A stretch of DNA of 64,000 bases from Isochrysis galbana (GCA_018136815.1 CM030931.1:4594148-4658147); one strand, 5' to 3'. Counted from the stretch's first letter, positions 20,936-30,380 are shown. The notes: generated from the letters alone by a model not told the origin. Made by a program: numbers and translations.

Positions 20936-21194
20936 CACGGCCACACTCACTCACAATTCTTTCCCGCGAGGAGGGAGTGGGCAAGGGAGTGTGGGAGTCA
21001 TCCGATTCCGATTGATTTGCCTTTTGGTTCATGACGATGACGGGAGCGGGTACAAAGTACTTGTAAAGAGAACGTGAACATGAACACGACAGCTGACAGC
21101 TGACAATGTCTGTGTTATATTACGTATAATGTGTACATAATAGTTTAAGGTTTGAAGTTTGAATGGCATTCTCATGCATGATTCATGCACAGCC

Positions 21195-21365
21195 CTCGCT
21201 GAGGCTCAGGGTGGCTAAGTGGGAAGTGGCCTCGTCGGCGAGGCCAGTGTCATTCAAGGGTTCGAGACCCCGGAGCCCCACAGACCACAGACCACAGAGC
21301 ATGAATGATGCTGTGTGGGGCTTTGGCTTTGGGTTCTATCACTTTTTGGTTTTTGTTGTATAGTA
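21195..21365 (+). repeat. tRNA-derived, pol III-promoter-like sequence (SINE or tRNA relic)
   Basis: An A-box-like TGGCTAAGTGG (21212-21222) fits the tRNA D-arm consensus, and a B-box-like GGTTCGAGACC (21259-21269) fits the T-arm consensus. The spacing is right for a tRNA gene with a long variable arm (leucine/serine type). An acceptor-like GGCTC...GAGCC pairing is partly possible, but the anticodon and T stems have mismatches, so a functional tRNA is unlikely. T runs follow at 21343-21355. It lies just outside the left end of the hAT element. Confidence 0.4.
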
Positions 21366-21743
21366 GGTGTGTGTGTAATGTGTACGTGTACGTGTGTACG
21401 CGATGCAGGCACTACTTACTAAGACATGATACCAGTAATACTGATAATACTGATAATACTATTACTATTAATAATTAAGGCTGTGAACATGTTAGCCTAA
21501 TATCTAGATATTAGTGTATCTACCCCTCCAAAAGCACTATCTGTATCTATCTAGATAGCGCTGAGCCACTATTAGTATCTATCTAGATAGCTGTCGCGGC
21601 CAAACCTACTAATTAGGGTATTAATAGGCCCCGAAAGCCGCATGGACAGGCTACACACTTGCGCGGAGCGCGGAGCTCGAGGCGCGCTGCGCGCGCCATC
21701 TATGACTCTATACTCGGGACACTACACTGTGGTACACAGGAAA

Positions 21744-24248
21744 TCATTCAGCATTAACACTCGCGAGTAGAGAATGCTCAAGGGTATCATCAGACTGGCC
21801 GGCCTTCATATCGTCATGCAGCCGCCCAGCTTGCGAGAAAGCGCGCTCCACGCCTGCGGACGAGGCCGGTCGGCCTAGGTATTGGCGGGCCATCTTGGCC
21901 AAGTTGGGCATTGAGTTTGGTCCCCGAGGGCGATCGCGCATCTGCCACCACGCAAGCACGTCTAGGTCCATGTTCTTCTCTTGGGGGAGCGCGAGGTACA
22001 CTTCGAGCTCATCTTCACAATTATCATTTGGTAATGCCTCATCGCTGTCGCAGGGAAGCTGGTCAAAGTCGGGCGCAAGCGGCAGCGCAAAAACAGAGCT
22101 CACCGCACCTGAAAAATGAGAGACGGGCCCTTTGGAAGTTGGAAGTGCCGGTGATGGCGCTCTTTGGCGAGGGGCTGTGGCCGCGCCGGCCAACATAGGC
22201 TTCCAGCATGAGCTCCAGGCCCCCTTCAAGGAAGCAAGTGCTCTATCGCTCTCCGAGCTCATATCCTGGTTGGTGAGCCCCGGGAACACGTATGTCTTGA
22301 ATCGAGGATCGAGGAGGGTGGAGATGTCCAGCTCATCGCGCTGCGCGCCTGGCAGCTCTTCGAGCCAACGCCGTTCGAGATCCGCAAGCAGACTGCTTCG
22401 AGCCGCCTGGACCGAGGGGTGGAGCTGCGTGACGGGAACCCATTGCTGTCCTGGCGGCTTCCACATAAAGAAGACGTTTCGGCTTGTGAGACCCTCAATG
22501 AGGCGGTAGATGCCGGGCAGAACGAGAGACACCGTGACATACTTCGTACCCTCGAGGAGTTTTGTCACGCTCGCTGACGCCTGCAGGATGGCCAAGCTCT
22601 GTTCAATGATGTCCCAATCATTGTGACTCAGCCTATTCGCCTTGTATGCATCGTTCTTTTGGGCCTCCGAGCCGTGCCTGACATCGTACATCTGCACTGC
22701 TTGCCGTTGCTCGCGGAACCATTCTACCATCATAAAGGACGAAAACCAACGTGTTGCAACGTCTTGCACTGGCTTCTTCTGCGGTAGACCGAGGGCCTTC
22801 TGGATGCTGGCCAAGTCCTGAATACCAACCGTGGACCGATGAAAGTAGGCAACGATGCCTTTGGCTCGAGAGAAGGTTTCGCGCACGCCAGGCGCTCCCG
22901 TGTATTCTTTGACGGAAAGCTCCAATGTATGAGCCGCGCAGAATCCGCCGTCGAAGCCCTTCCAGCCCTTTGCCATGTTTGAAGCGTTGTCTGATACCTT
23001 TCCGTGGACGGCTTCATAGACGGAGCCGCCCTCGCGCCATTGCATGCCGTGCCGCCGCAGTGATTCAACTGTGACCGCGTCGATAGCCTCTGCAGTGTGC
23101 CGTGTCGCGCCAAATGGTGTCGCCGAGACGAGCCACTCGGCGATCTTCCAATTCGAATTGATGCCGTACATTAAGATGCCCATCACAGAGCAACCCTTGT
23201 GAGACCAAATGTCCCCTGCGATCGAGGGCTTGACACCGTCCAACACCATACTCTCAAACCAATGCTTTACCCTCAGCTCTCCGAGTGCGGACATCTTCAG
23301 GATGTGAGCACCGACATTGCGCCGATTAGGCGGCCTCCATGCCTCGCGCGTGAGCTTGGCGATGAAGTCATTGAAAGGCACATCCATCTCTGGAAGACTA
23401 AGCGGTCGGGCGGACTTCACAAGCCATCGTGCGCAAGCCATGTCCACCTCCTCCTTGCGCTTCGGCCCAAAGGGGACGGCTTTGATGGTCTTTTGCATCG
23501 CGTCCTCCATCGAGACGCCGGCGTCTTGTGCATCCGCGTCGAGATATCCCTTGAGTAATTGGTAGGCGCGTTTGTGCTTGCCCTGGTGGTGGTTCCACAG
23601 AGGAGTTGGTCCCATCTTCGCCCCGATGACCGCGCCGCACTGGACCTTCTTGTCTGACGCAGCCTCCTTGACCATTTCCAGGCAGATGAAGTACTTGTCC
23701 TGCGTGGGGTGTGCCTTGTAGCAGCGCCAAATTGGCGCCTTCTTGCGACCATCAAGGGGCTCTTCGACCGACGATACCTCCGAGACAACATCAGTGTCAG
23801 TGTTGCTGGTTGCGCTGTCGCTCGCCGTCCACGTTCTGCTGGAAGGTAGTAGCAATGCCGCCCCAGAGGACAACGTCGATATATTTGACACCGACGGCAC
23901 GATTGCACCCGCAAGAGTTGGCTGCGTCAATCGTCCAGCTTTTGCTGCCGCCCGCTTTGCCGCAATGTTGGCAGCGAAGGCCTCGTTCTCGCTCTTCTGC
24001 TGGGCTTCGAAGGTCGAGATGTCGGGCTCCATCCCGGCGAGGTGTGCCAGGGGCTCCCAAGTGTCATGCTTGGACTCGAAGCCCCTCCACCTGATGAGGT
24101 ACTGAACCTCGCCTTGCCGCAAGCGCTTGGCCACAATGTGGTCGACCTCGTACAAGGTGTCGTCCTCCGCCTCCGCCACTCGTTTGCGCCCCATCTTGGG
24201 CTTGGGAAGCCCGCCCCCGATTTTTCGCGCCAGCGCGCCAGCCCACAT
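21744..24248 (-). CDS. Chromodomain-hAT transposase
   Basis: An 834-residue single-exon protein. Residues 32-80 are a chromodomain: YEVDHIVAKR, then VQYLIRWRGF and TWEP. Y33, W54 and F57 align with the aromatic cage that reads methyl-lysine in HP1-type chromodomains. Residues about 171-231 look like a BED-type zinc finger (C189, C204, then LWNHHQGKH). The hAT catalytic core follows: D346 in GDIWS, D420 in KVSDNASN, the C437xxH440 pair, VATRWFSS near 500, and E801 in the C-terminal dimerisation motif SSAGVERAFSQAGRL. All three catalytic residues are present, so the enzyme should be capable of cut-and-paste transposition. Start: ATG at 24248; the Met at residue 19 is an alternative that still includes the chromodomain. 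Length fits the family plus about 100 added N-terminal residues. Confidence 0.93.
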   Translation of the reverse strand: MWAGALARKIGGGLPKPKMGRKRVAEAEDDTLYEVDHIVAKRLRQGEVQYLIRWRGFESKHDTWEPLAHLAGMEPDISTFEAQQKSENEAFAANIAAKRAAAKAGRLTQPTLAGAIVPSVSNISTLSSGAALLLPSSRTWTASDSATSNTDTDVVSEVSSVEEPLDGRKKAPIWRCYKAHPTQDKYFICLEMVKEAASDKKVQCGAVIGAKMGPTPLWNHHQGKHKRAYQLLKGYLDADAQDAGVSMEDAMQKTIKAVPFGPKRKEEVDMACARWLVKSARPLSLPEMDVPFNDFIAKLTREAWRPPNRRNVGAHILKMSALGELRVKHWFESMVLDGVKPSIAGDIWSHKGCSVMGILMYGINSNWKIAEWLVSATPFGATRHTAEAIDAVTVESLRRHGMQWREGGSVYEAVHGKVSDNASNMAKGWKGFDGGFCAAHTLELSVKEYTGAPGVRETFSRAKGIVAYFHRSTVGIQDLASIQKALGLPQKKPVQDVATRWFSSFMMVEWFREQRQAVQMYDVRHGSEAQKNDAYKANRLSHNDWDIIEQSLAILQASASVTKLLEGTKYVTVSLVLPGIYRLIEGLTSRNVFFMWKPPGQQWVPVTQLHPSVQAARSSLLADLERRWLEELPGAQRDELDISTLLDPRFKTYVFPGLTNQDMSSESDRALASLKGAWSSCWKPMLAGAATAPRQRAPSPALPTSKGPVSHFSGAVSSVFALPLAPDFDQLPCDSDEALPNDNCEDELEVYLALPQEKNMDLDVLAWWQMRDRPRGPNSMPNLAKMARQYLGRPASSAGVERAFSQAGRLHDDMKAGQSDDTLEHSLLASVNAE

Positions 24249-24276
24249 AAAGATGAAGGAACGAGAGAGGAAAATT

Positions 24277-24400
24277 AAAGGGGGGGGGGGGGGGGTCGTT
24301 TTGCAAGTAGAGTTCGCAAGAGGGGGAGGGGGGAGAGAGGGGGAGAGGGGGGGGGGGAAAGGGGGGGGAAGGGGGGGGGGGGGGGACGTTCACGAGACCT
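24277..24400 (+). repeat. G-rich simple repeat inside the hAT element
   Basis: Runs of 9-16 G with interspersed GA words upstream of the transposase start (C-rich on the coding strand). Strong G-quadruplex potential. Likely to be hard to sequence accurately. Confidence 0.85.
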
Positions 24401-24649
24401 TTTTTGTCGTCGCGCCTATTATGTAGATAATACTGATAATACTATTAATAGGGTTGACTGGAGCACTATTAGTATCTATCTAGATAGCCGAAGAGCACTA
24501 TTAGTATCTATCTAGATAGCCGAAGCGCCCTGTTACCTAATATCTAGATAGCTCCAAACCAAACCTATTCACAGCCTTATTAATAATAGGCGAGCGAAGC
24601 GCACAATCTATATCTAACATGTTAGCCGGAGGGCACTACGAAATGCACT

Positions 24650-24697
24650 CTTAGGTTCAAGTATGTTGGCCCAAATCCAAACCTATTCACAAGCTTA
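24650..24697 (-). mobile_element. Second hAT-like terminus just outside the element
   Basis: CCAAACCTATTCACAAGCTTA (24677-24697) repeats, with one shift and one substitution, the right end of the intact element (AACCTATTCACAGCCTTA). Upstream of it, AACATGTTAGCC matches sequence just inside the left end (near 21490). This looks like the end of an older related element next to which, or into which, the intact copy inserted. No matching left end was found. Confidence 0.45.
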
Positions 24698-24699
24698 GT

Positions 24700-25052
24700 G
24701 GCTATGTGGCTAGGGACTAGGGATGCTAGCCAATAAGATGCCCTACAAGACTACACTTCTTAAAGATAGGTCAGAGTTCAGAGTTTAGTATGTCTTCTCC
24801 AAGAGGTTACCCTTGCGTCCACTCTTCCCCGATCCAGACCAGCCAGATACAATGGGAAAAGAGCCGAAAATTCTAAAAAAAGAATGGGTTCGAGATACGG
24901 CGAATTCGCTCGCAAGCCCCTGGGCGCCAGCTGGTCGGAGTCGAGTTGGGCTCGAGATAACTGAAATATTGACTCATAATCAATGAAAGAAGCCGCTGGG
25001 AGCTCCGCGTTCTCCGTGGGCGCTCGGTCTCTCTCCCTCGGCTCGGCCGACG
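24700..25052. other. Upstream region of the carrier gene
   Basis: About 350 bp of moderate GC content between the relic hAT end and the carrier start codon. Presumably holds the promoter; no specific motif recognised. Confidence 0.35.
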
Positions 25053-27647
25053 ATGGCGGCGGTGGCGGCGGCGGCGCTGCTGTTCCCCCTCTCCCTCTCA
25101 CTGAGGCCTACGGGCGGCATCTCGCGTCGCGAGGCGGTAGCATCGGCTGCTGCGCTAGCCCTCGTCTCCCCCGCCACGCGTGCGCCTGCCCAGACCGCGA
25201 GAGAAGGGAGAGAGAGCCCGTTCTCTTCTCGAATGCCCTCGGGCTCTCGGCTCACAGAGGCACAGAGCATGCTGGTCTGGCAGCCTTCGTCGGAGGTGCG
25301 TGGCAAAGGGGCAGGTTCGAGCTACCCTGTCCGCTTTACCACGTACCTCACGCGCTTCCTCCTCAACTTCGACCCACCCTCGAGAGAATGGTGGGTTGAG
25401 CAAGGCGCTAAGCTGCCGCTTCAGGCAAAGAGGGAGAGCCTGGTCGAGCTCCGCTCTCGCCAGTTCTCGCAGTATTCGGAATCGGTGCAACTCGGGCTCT
25501 CCAACTTTGCCGGCCCGACAGGCACCAGGCAGCTTTACTCGCTCTTACGCTCGAGATACGGAGTCTCGAGGCAAGGAAAGCTGCAGCTTGCCATCCTCTT
25601 TTCACTTCTGCCGCCAGAGCAGCAGCCCACCGACCTGATCCGGCGCGCGCTAGGCGAGGCGGACAACGCGACAGTCACCGAGATTGTAGTCACCGACCCC
25701 GGCTCTGGCTACCTCCTCCCGCCTGCCGTCGCCATCTCGCCGCCCGATGCGGCGGGCGCCGGCCGGCCAGCTCTCGCGCTCGCCAAGATGGCACTAACAG
25801 GAGAGGTGGGCGCCATCGTGCTATGGAACGGCGGAAGCGGCTATCGGGATGACGAGCCGCCTGTGGTGACAGTTACACGGCCGGCAGATCCCAGCGGCCG
25901 GCCCGCGCGCGTCGAGGCGCGCGTCGTGAATGGGAGCGTCGAAACGCTGACCATCATCGATCCTGGCGACGGTTACGCGAAAGTTGACGCGGCCATAGTG
26001 TACATCGAGCCGCCTCGCGACTTGTCCGGCGTGCCCGTCTCTGACGGCACCATGGCCGAGGCGCGCGCCTACTTGTCGCAGCGCGTTGATGCCATCGAAG
26101 TCGTCGACGGCGGCTACGGCTATGCAAGGGACCAGAACGTGGACGTGACACTCCGGCCCGTCTCGCTGCCCGCGGCCGCAGCATGGGCCTTCGGCGGCTC
26201 GACCGCCACTTTCTCGGGCAGCGGCGAGCCGGCGGAGGCTCGGGCGCGTGGCCTTAAAAGCAGTGTCGCACGTGCCGCTCAGGGCACCGTGGAGCTGTAC
26301 ACGCCGTTGGCCGACACATACTCGGGTCAGGGCTCGTCGCTTTCCATCCGGCTCGCTGGGTCAATAGGCTCGGTCTCATCCGAGATGCTTGCGTTGCTGC
26401 CGTCAACGCTGCGGCCCACACGTGTTGATCCTTCGGGACGGTCGCTCAACTCGACCTTCGAGGTGAAACTGCCGCCCGAGCTCAGGCCGTCTGCTCTTGA
26501 ACGCGCGGCCTCCCTCCTCGGGCGAGACCCAGTCTTCGGGCCGCTTGGCACGTCTCCAGTCCAGCGCGAGATCGCGCTGCAGCCCGCCGACTTCCTCGCC
26601 TTCGCGCTCTCTGGTGCCGCCTGCACTGCGACGGTGCGCACCGCGCTCGTCCCAATCGAGCTGACGAAGACCTTGATGCAGTCGCGCCCTAACGAGTACC
26701 CCGAGTTGCGCGGCGGACTACAGCGGCTCTGGCGAGAGGGCGGATTGCGCGCACTGTACACGAGCGTTGACGTCACATTCATGCTCGGATTCCTCCTTGG
26801 TGGCGTCGGCTTTGGCGCTAATGAGTTTCTGCGGCGCGAGCTCAACTCGATGATGGGCGACGTGGCGCCCCTCTATGCGGTTCAGATCCAGGCGCTCGCG
26901 TCGCTTGGTGCAGTACTCACCTCTTGCATCGCCGTCTGCCCGCTCGAGATGCTTCGTGTCCGCGCTTTTGATGGGTTGGTGAAGCGCCAAGGCGGCGAGC
27001 AGACGGGCGAGTGGAACCTCGTGAATGGGCTTTCTAGGCTGTACAAAGAGGGCGGCTTCCCTCTCCTCTACTCCTCGCTGGGGGGTCTCCTTTTTCGCGA
27101 ACTCCCCTTCACCATCACCAAGTTTGTCGTCTTCGACGGCGCGGTGATGGCCATCTCGACGCTCCTCCCATCCCTCGCGGAGGGGCAGTCGTCATACTTC
27201 GTTTCGCTCGCGGGCGGCGCCATCGCGGGTGTTGTAGCTGGGGCGATCTCGACTCCTGCGGACACGATTCTGACAAGGCGCCTGGCAAACACACAAGATG
27301 CGGTGGTCAATGCGCCGGAGGCCGCTAGCGTCAGACAGAAAGCCCATGAGGCGGACCTTGGCGACAGCGTCAGCCTCGAGCGGGTGGGGGAGGTGGTGGC
27401 ACCGGTGGCGCTCAGTGCCCTGGAGAAGCTGCGAGCAGAGTCGGCGTCGCTCTTTGCAGGCGTTGGTGCGCGCTGCCTGTTGTTTGGAATGATAATCGCG
27501 GGCCAGTACGTCTTGTATGACTTTTGGAAGCGCCTTTTCAAGGTGTCACCGAACGACATTGTGCTCGTCCTCGACGTGTTCGCTGATCGCCTTGCATTCT
27601 ATTCTGACATACTGGGCTCCGTGGGCAGCACGCCGCCACCAATGTGA
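25053..27647 (+). CDS. Mitochondrial-carrier-family protein with plastid-type leader and N-terminal repeat domain
   Basis: An 864-residue single-exon protein. Residues 1-50 form a hydrophobic presequence followed by SRREAVASAAALALVSPATR, resembling the twin-arginine thylakoid signal that follows a plastid transit peptide; in a complex-plastid alga the first part could be an ER signal. Residues about 210-360 hold four imperfect repeats built on a G-G/S-GY core: DPGSGYLLPP, NGGSGYRDDEPP, DPGDGYAK and DGGYGYARDQ. From about 512 the protein is a carrier with three repeats: PIELTK near 532, PLEMLR near 630 and PADTILTRR near 730, each in the PxD/ExxK/R position of a transmembrane helix pair. Carriers of this family exchange small metabolites across organelle membranes. 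The substrate is unknown. The long N-terminal extension is far outside the usual ~300-residue length. Confidence 0.8.
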   Translation: MAAVAAAALLFPLSLSLRPTGGISRREAVASAAALALVSPATRAPAQTAREGRESPFSSRMPSGSRLTEAQSMLVWQPSSEVRGKGAGSSYPVRFTTYLTRFLLNFDPPSREWWVEQGAKLPLQAKRESLVELRSRQFSQYSESVQLGLSNFAGPTGTRQLYSLLRSRYGVSRQGKLQLAILFSLLPPEQQPTDLIRRALGEADNATVTEIVVTDPGSGYLLPPAVAISPPDAAGAGRPALALAKMALTGEVGAIVLWNGGSGYRDDEPPVVTVTRPADPSGRPARVEARVVNGSVETLTIIDPGDGYAKVDAAIVYIEPPRDLSGVPVSDGTMAEARAYLSQRVDAIEVVDGGYGYARDQNVDVTLRPVSLPAAAAWAFGGSTATFSGSGEPAEARARGLKSSVARAAQGTVELYTPLADTYSGQGSSLSIRLAGSIGSVSSEMLALLPSTLRPTRVDPSGRSLNSTFEVKLPPELRPSALERAASLLGRDPVFGPLGTSPVQREIALQPADFLAFALSGAACTATVRTALVPIELTKTLMQSRPNEYPELRGGLQRLWREGGLRALYTSVDVTFMLGFLLGGVGFGANEFLRRELNSMMGDVAPLYAVQIQALASLGAVLTSCIAVCPLEMLRVRAFDGLVKRQGGEQTGEWNLVNGLSRLYKEGGFPLLYSSLGGLLFRELPFTITKFVVFDGAVMAISTLLPSLAEGQSSYFVSLAGGAIAGVVAGAISTPADTILTRRLANTQDAVVNAPEAASVRQKAHEADLGDSVSLERVGEVVAPVALSALEKLRAESASLFAGVGARCLLFGMIIAGQYVLYDFWKRLFKVSPNDIVLVLDVFADRLAFYSDILGSVGSTPPPM

Positions 27648-28480
27648 TCTAACCCTCTCTTCTCGTGTCGCAATTACCTGCTAGCACAACGCCATCACTG
27701 AGCGCGGCGTTCATTGGCCTCGCCGGCATCCCGTCGCAACCCACGACCCAATCACCCAAGGCTAAAAGGCCCTCGCTGTGTTTTACCTCTCCCTCCCTTA
27801 CTCGTTTCCTTCATGCTCTTCCTCTAAGCGGATGCGCGTCGCCCGCTGCCCATGCATCACAGCCACCAATCTCTACGCTCTTGACCGAGCTCGTGATGGC
27901 CTGTCGACTGCGGCCACCCTCTAGTTTTACAACGCCGCCGGAAGCCTTTCTCCTTCCTGGGCCACTCGCCCCACAGCCATAGGCGCACTCGCCAACCTTT
28001 CGATTGGATTTTTGTAACTGCCGTATCGTGATGTGGATGTAACATTTGTACTCTATGTACTCTGGCGACCCCATAGACGCTCCGGCCGGCGCCCCAGCGC
28101 CCTAGGCCTTGATGCCGTGCCCCGGCCTATCCAGGAGGCCATTAAGCAATCGCTCGATACCCAAATCATTGCCACAAGAAAATCGCTAAAAAGGCTATCG
28201 GCAAGGCTCCTACGAAACAACGGGCGGGGATCATATGTAGTCATTCTGTTGCCTCTTCTGCCGTGCCGGCGTTTCGTCCGCTCTTTCGCTTTCTCTCGTG
28301 ATGTATAGTTGCGTGACACTAATATTGCAGCGCGTGGTTCTGTGCTCCTCTACGCCCTAACCCGCTACAGTAGTCCAGTCATTCACGCTCTTTAACTACT
28401 ACCTCCGTTCCAAAACTCAAAACTCAAGGACATAATACTACTAAGAGATTTCTACAGGGTAGATTTCGAGTCATAAAAAG
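27648..28480. other. Intergenic, nothing recognised
   Basis: Downstream of the carrier gene. Short frames on both strands lack domains. The last 100 bp (TTTAGTAGTATAATATTC) is AT-richer and borders inverted R2. Confidence 0.4.
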
Positions 28481-29245
28481 CTTTAGTAGTATAATATTCT
28501 TACCGCACTTACACTTGCGGCGCATGGATCCACTACTTTAACGCCAGGACACTTTCTACACCCCCATTCCCCGGCCCTTCCCCCCCCCCGCCATCAGGCG
28601 GCTCCCCCCGTACACTACTAGGGGCATAGGGGTGAAGGGCTTAGATATGGTCCGGTGGCCCGCGCCCCCCCCCGGTGATCCGTTCCCCCCTTCCTCCTAC
28701 GCCTCCCGGGCTGGCGGCGGACTCTGTCTCGACTTATCGCTGTAAACAGGCGCGAGACTTACCGATTTTTCGGCTCCGCCCACCCCCTTCTCCGCGCTCT
28801 CTCTCCCCTCTCCTGCGGCACGCGCGATGGCGCGCCTGCGGCAGGCCTGCAGCTGCCCTCTGTCTGGCGGCCCCCGGAGGCACCCGGAGGCCAGCTCAGG
28901 GGGCAGAGGAGACTGGGGCTGGGCCCTGGCCTCCCCTGCCTCTCCCTCGCTGGCGCTCCTGTGCCTCTGGGGCCCCCAAACTGCACCTGTCGGCCTGTCG
29001 ACCAGGGGAAGAGGAGGGGTTGGAGCGATGGGCTGGCCACGCCGGGCCAGGACGCGCGATTCGGGCGAGGCTATGAGGCTGTGGGGAGGAGGATGGGTGA
29101 GCATGGCAGTGTGCTCCTGGCAAGCCATCAAGCCATCAGGCATGCCAGGAGCATGAGTGGTTCCTCCCCTACGGCAGGGGAGGAGTGGAGAGAGGGGGGG
29201 GGCTCGTGCCCCCCCATGGGCGAACTAAGTATAAACTTAGTTGAG
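28480..29245 (-). repeat. Dispersed repeat R2, copy c (near full length, inverted)
   Basis: Reverse complement of the copy at 62270-63064, in the same order. It starts with the GCGGTAAGAATATTA end (as TAATATTCTTACCGC near 28490) and finishes with the CCATGGGCGAACTAAGTATAAAC end near 29215-29240. A GGCGGAGCC/AAAAAT block near 28765 is also shared. Confidence 0.8.
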
Positions 29246-29585
29246 AATTCGAATTCGAGTCATACGAATACCACTATATACCAGGATTTGAATCCACGCT
29301 AATAAGGTTCACTACCCTGGTAAGAGGCCTTGCCCCGCCGAACACCCATAGCCTAGTGCGAATCCGCACGGCGGCCCAAGGAAGAAAACCTTAACTCAAA
29401 GGCCCGCTAGAGCTCAGCACACCCAACAGCCGTCGGTCCGAGACCATAAGTGTCCGTGGGAGACCATAAAAAGTCGCAAATGTCGATGACGCTGGTTGAC
29501 ATTTGTCAATGCAGATGGATTAAGTAATACAAGGCCACACACACACACATCAATCACGCATCACACACATCATACCCATTGATTG

Positions 29586-30380
29586 CTAATAATGCATTCG
29601 CCTCGACATCTCATAGTCCCTGCGCACGTTGTCCTCTGCCTGCAGTCTAGCTAGCTCACGCTCACGCCCTGCCCGCCTACGATCTGCGGATGCTTGCTGC
29701 TCAGCCAACAAATCTGCCAACCTGCGAGCACGCTCAAAGTCATATGAAGCTGGAGGAGGGGGTGGGGTACAAGGCTGTAGCCTGCGCCCTCGTATGACGT
29801 GGCGGACCACCGCGGCACTCCAATTGTCCGGTAAGCTTGTCAGCTCCATGGCTGTCGTAGCAAAGAACTGAAAGGTGTCAGTGGCGACCACTACCCTGGG
29901 CTTTGCGCATATCACCACACCAGAGCCATGGACTACATGGTGCACTCTGTCCCCAACTGCAACTGTTCGGTGGGCTGCCTCCGAAACTGCTCCTCTGTCC
30001 TCAGCTGCCATGCTAGGGGCAGCAATAGGTGCAGCAGTGGCCAGTCTAGCTGTAGCTGGACCTGGAGTAAAGAGGCAGAGGAAAGGCAGATGAGTATGTG
30101 TGTGAGTGTGCATGGGTGTGCCAGTACACACACCTGCAGCATCTTTGTTTTCCACTCCTGAGCCAGGCACTGTCTCTTCCACTGAGCTATGAGCAGCAGC
30201 CTCAGATGGCCCAGAAGCAGGTTCAAGACAAGCATGTTCATCCCTCTCATCATCATCTGAGAGACCATACTCCTCCTCCGGGAGAGCTTCCCCTGCGTCA
30301 AGTACTCTTCGTGCCGCTGCCCCAAAGCTTGCAGCCAACCTGTGGGCCTCTGACTCATTCCTATTATATGAGCCAAGCAT
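29586..30380 (-). CDS. Hypothetical protein divergent from the transposase-like gene
   Basis: Two exons on the minus strand: 30380-30134 and 30061-29586 (240 residues from the ATG at 30380). The 72-bp intron (GTGTGT...CTCCAG) is in frame and contains a CA-rich tract. The first half is acidic (EEYGLSDDDERDEH). The middle contains VGDRVHHVVHGSGVVI, which looks like a small beta-barrel. The C-terminus is an Arg/Glu/Ala coiled coil. The frame is open upstream to 30590, overlapping the start of the opposite-strand gene head-to-head. Not recognised. It may be the second gene of a two-gene transposon, because such elements often place an accessory gene divergent from the transposase. Confidence 0.5.
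   Translation of the reverse strand: MLGSYNRNESEAHRLAASFGAAARRVLDAGEALPEEEYGLSDDDERDEHACLEPASGPSEAAAHSSVEETVPGSGVENKDAAGVCTGTPMHTHTHTHLPFLCLFTPGPATARLATAAPIAAPSMAAEDRGAVSEAAHRTVAVGDRVHHVVHGSGVVICAKPRVVVATDTFQFFATTAMELTSLPDNWSAAVVRHVIRGRRLQPCTPPPPPASYDFERARRLADLLAEQQASADRRRAGRERELARLQAEDNVRRDYEMSRRMHY

Larger units (their letters stand above)
21476..24579 (-). mobile_element. Complete hAT DNA transposon with a chromodomain transposase
   Basis: A 3104-bp element. The left terminus (21476) reads TAAGGCTGTGAA, and the right terminus (24568-24579) is its exact reverse complement, TTCACAGCCTTA. The 8-bp duplication TTAATAAT flanks both. The single gene runs leftward and is uninterrupted. Subterminal regions carry repeated motifs centred on ATCTATCTAGATAG: near 21545 and 21577 on the left, near 24475 and 24504 on the right, all in the same orientation. 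A long G-rich tract (24277-24400) lies between the start codon and the right subterminal repeats. Intact termini, target duplication and frame suggest a recent insertion that may still be active. Confidence 0.93.
21468..24587. repeat. 8-bp target-site duplication TTAATAAT flanking the hAT element
   Basis: TTAATAAT occurs at 21468-21475 and again at 24580-24587, immediately outside the two terminal inverted repeats. A perfect 8-bp duplication is the hallmark of hAT insertion. Confidence 0.9.

Noticed and set aside
29270-29330. tRNA-like sequence with GGATTTGAATCC
   Set aside because: The B-box-like word lacks an A box at proper distance and the stems do not pair; the short ACCAGG/CCTGGT hairpin is not a cloverleaf.
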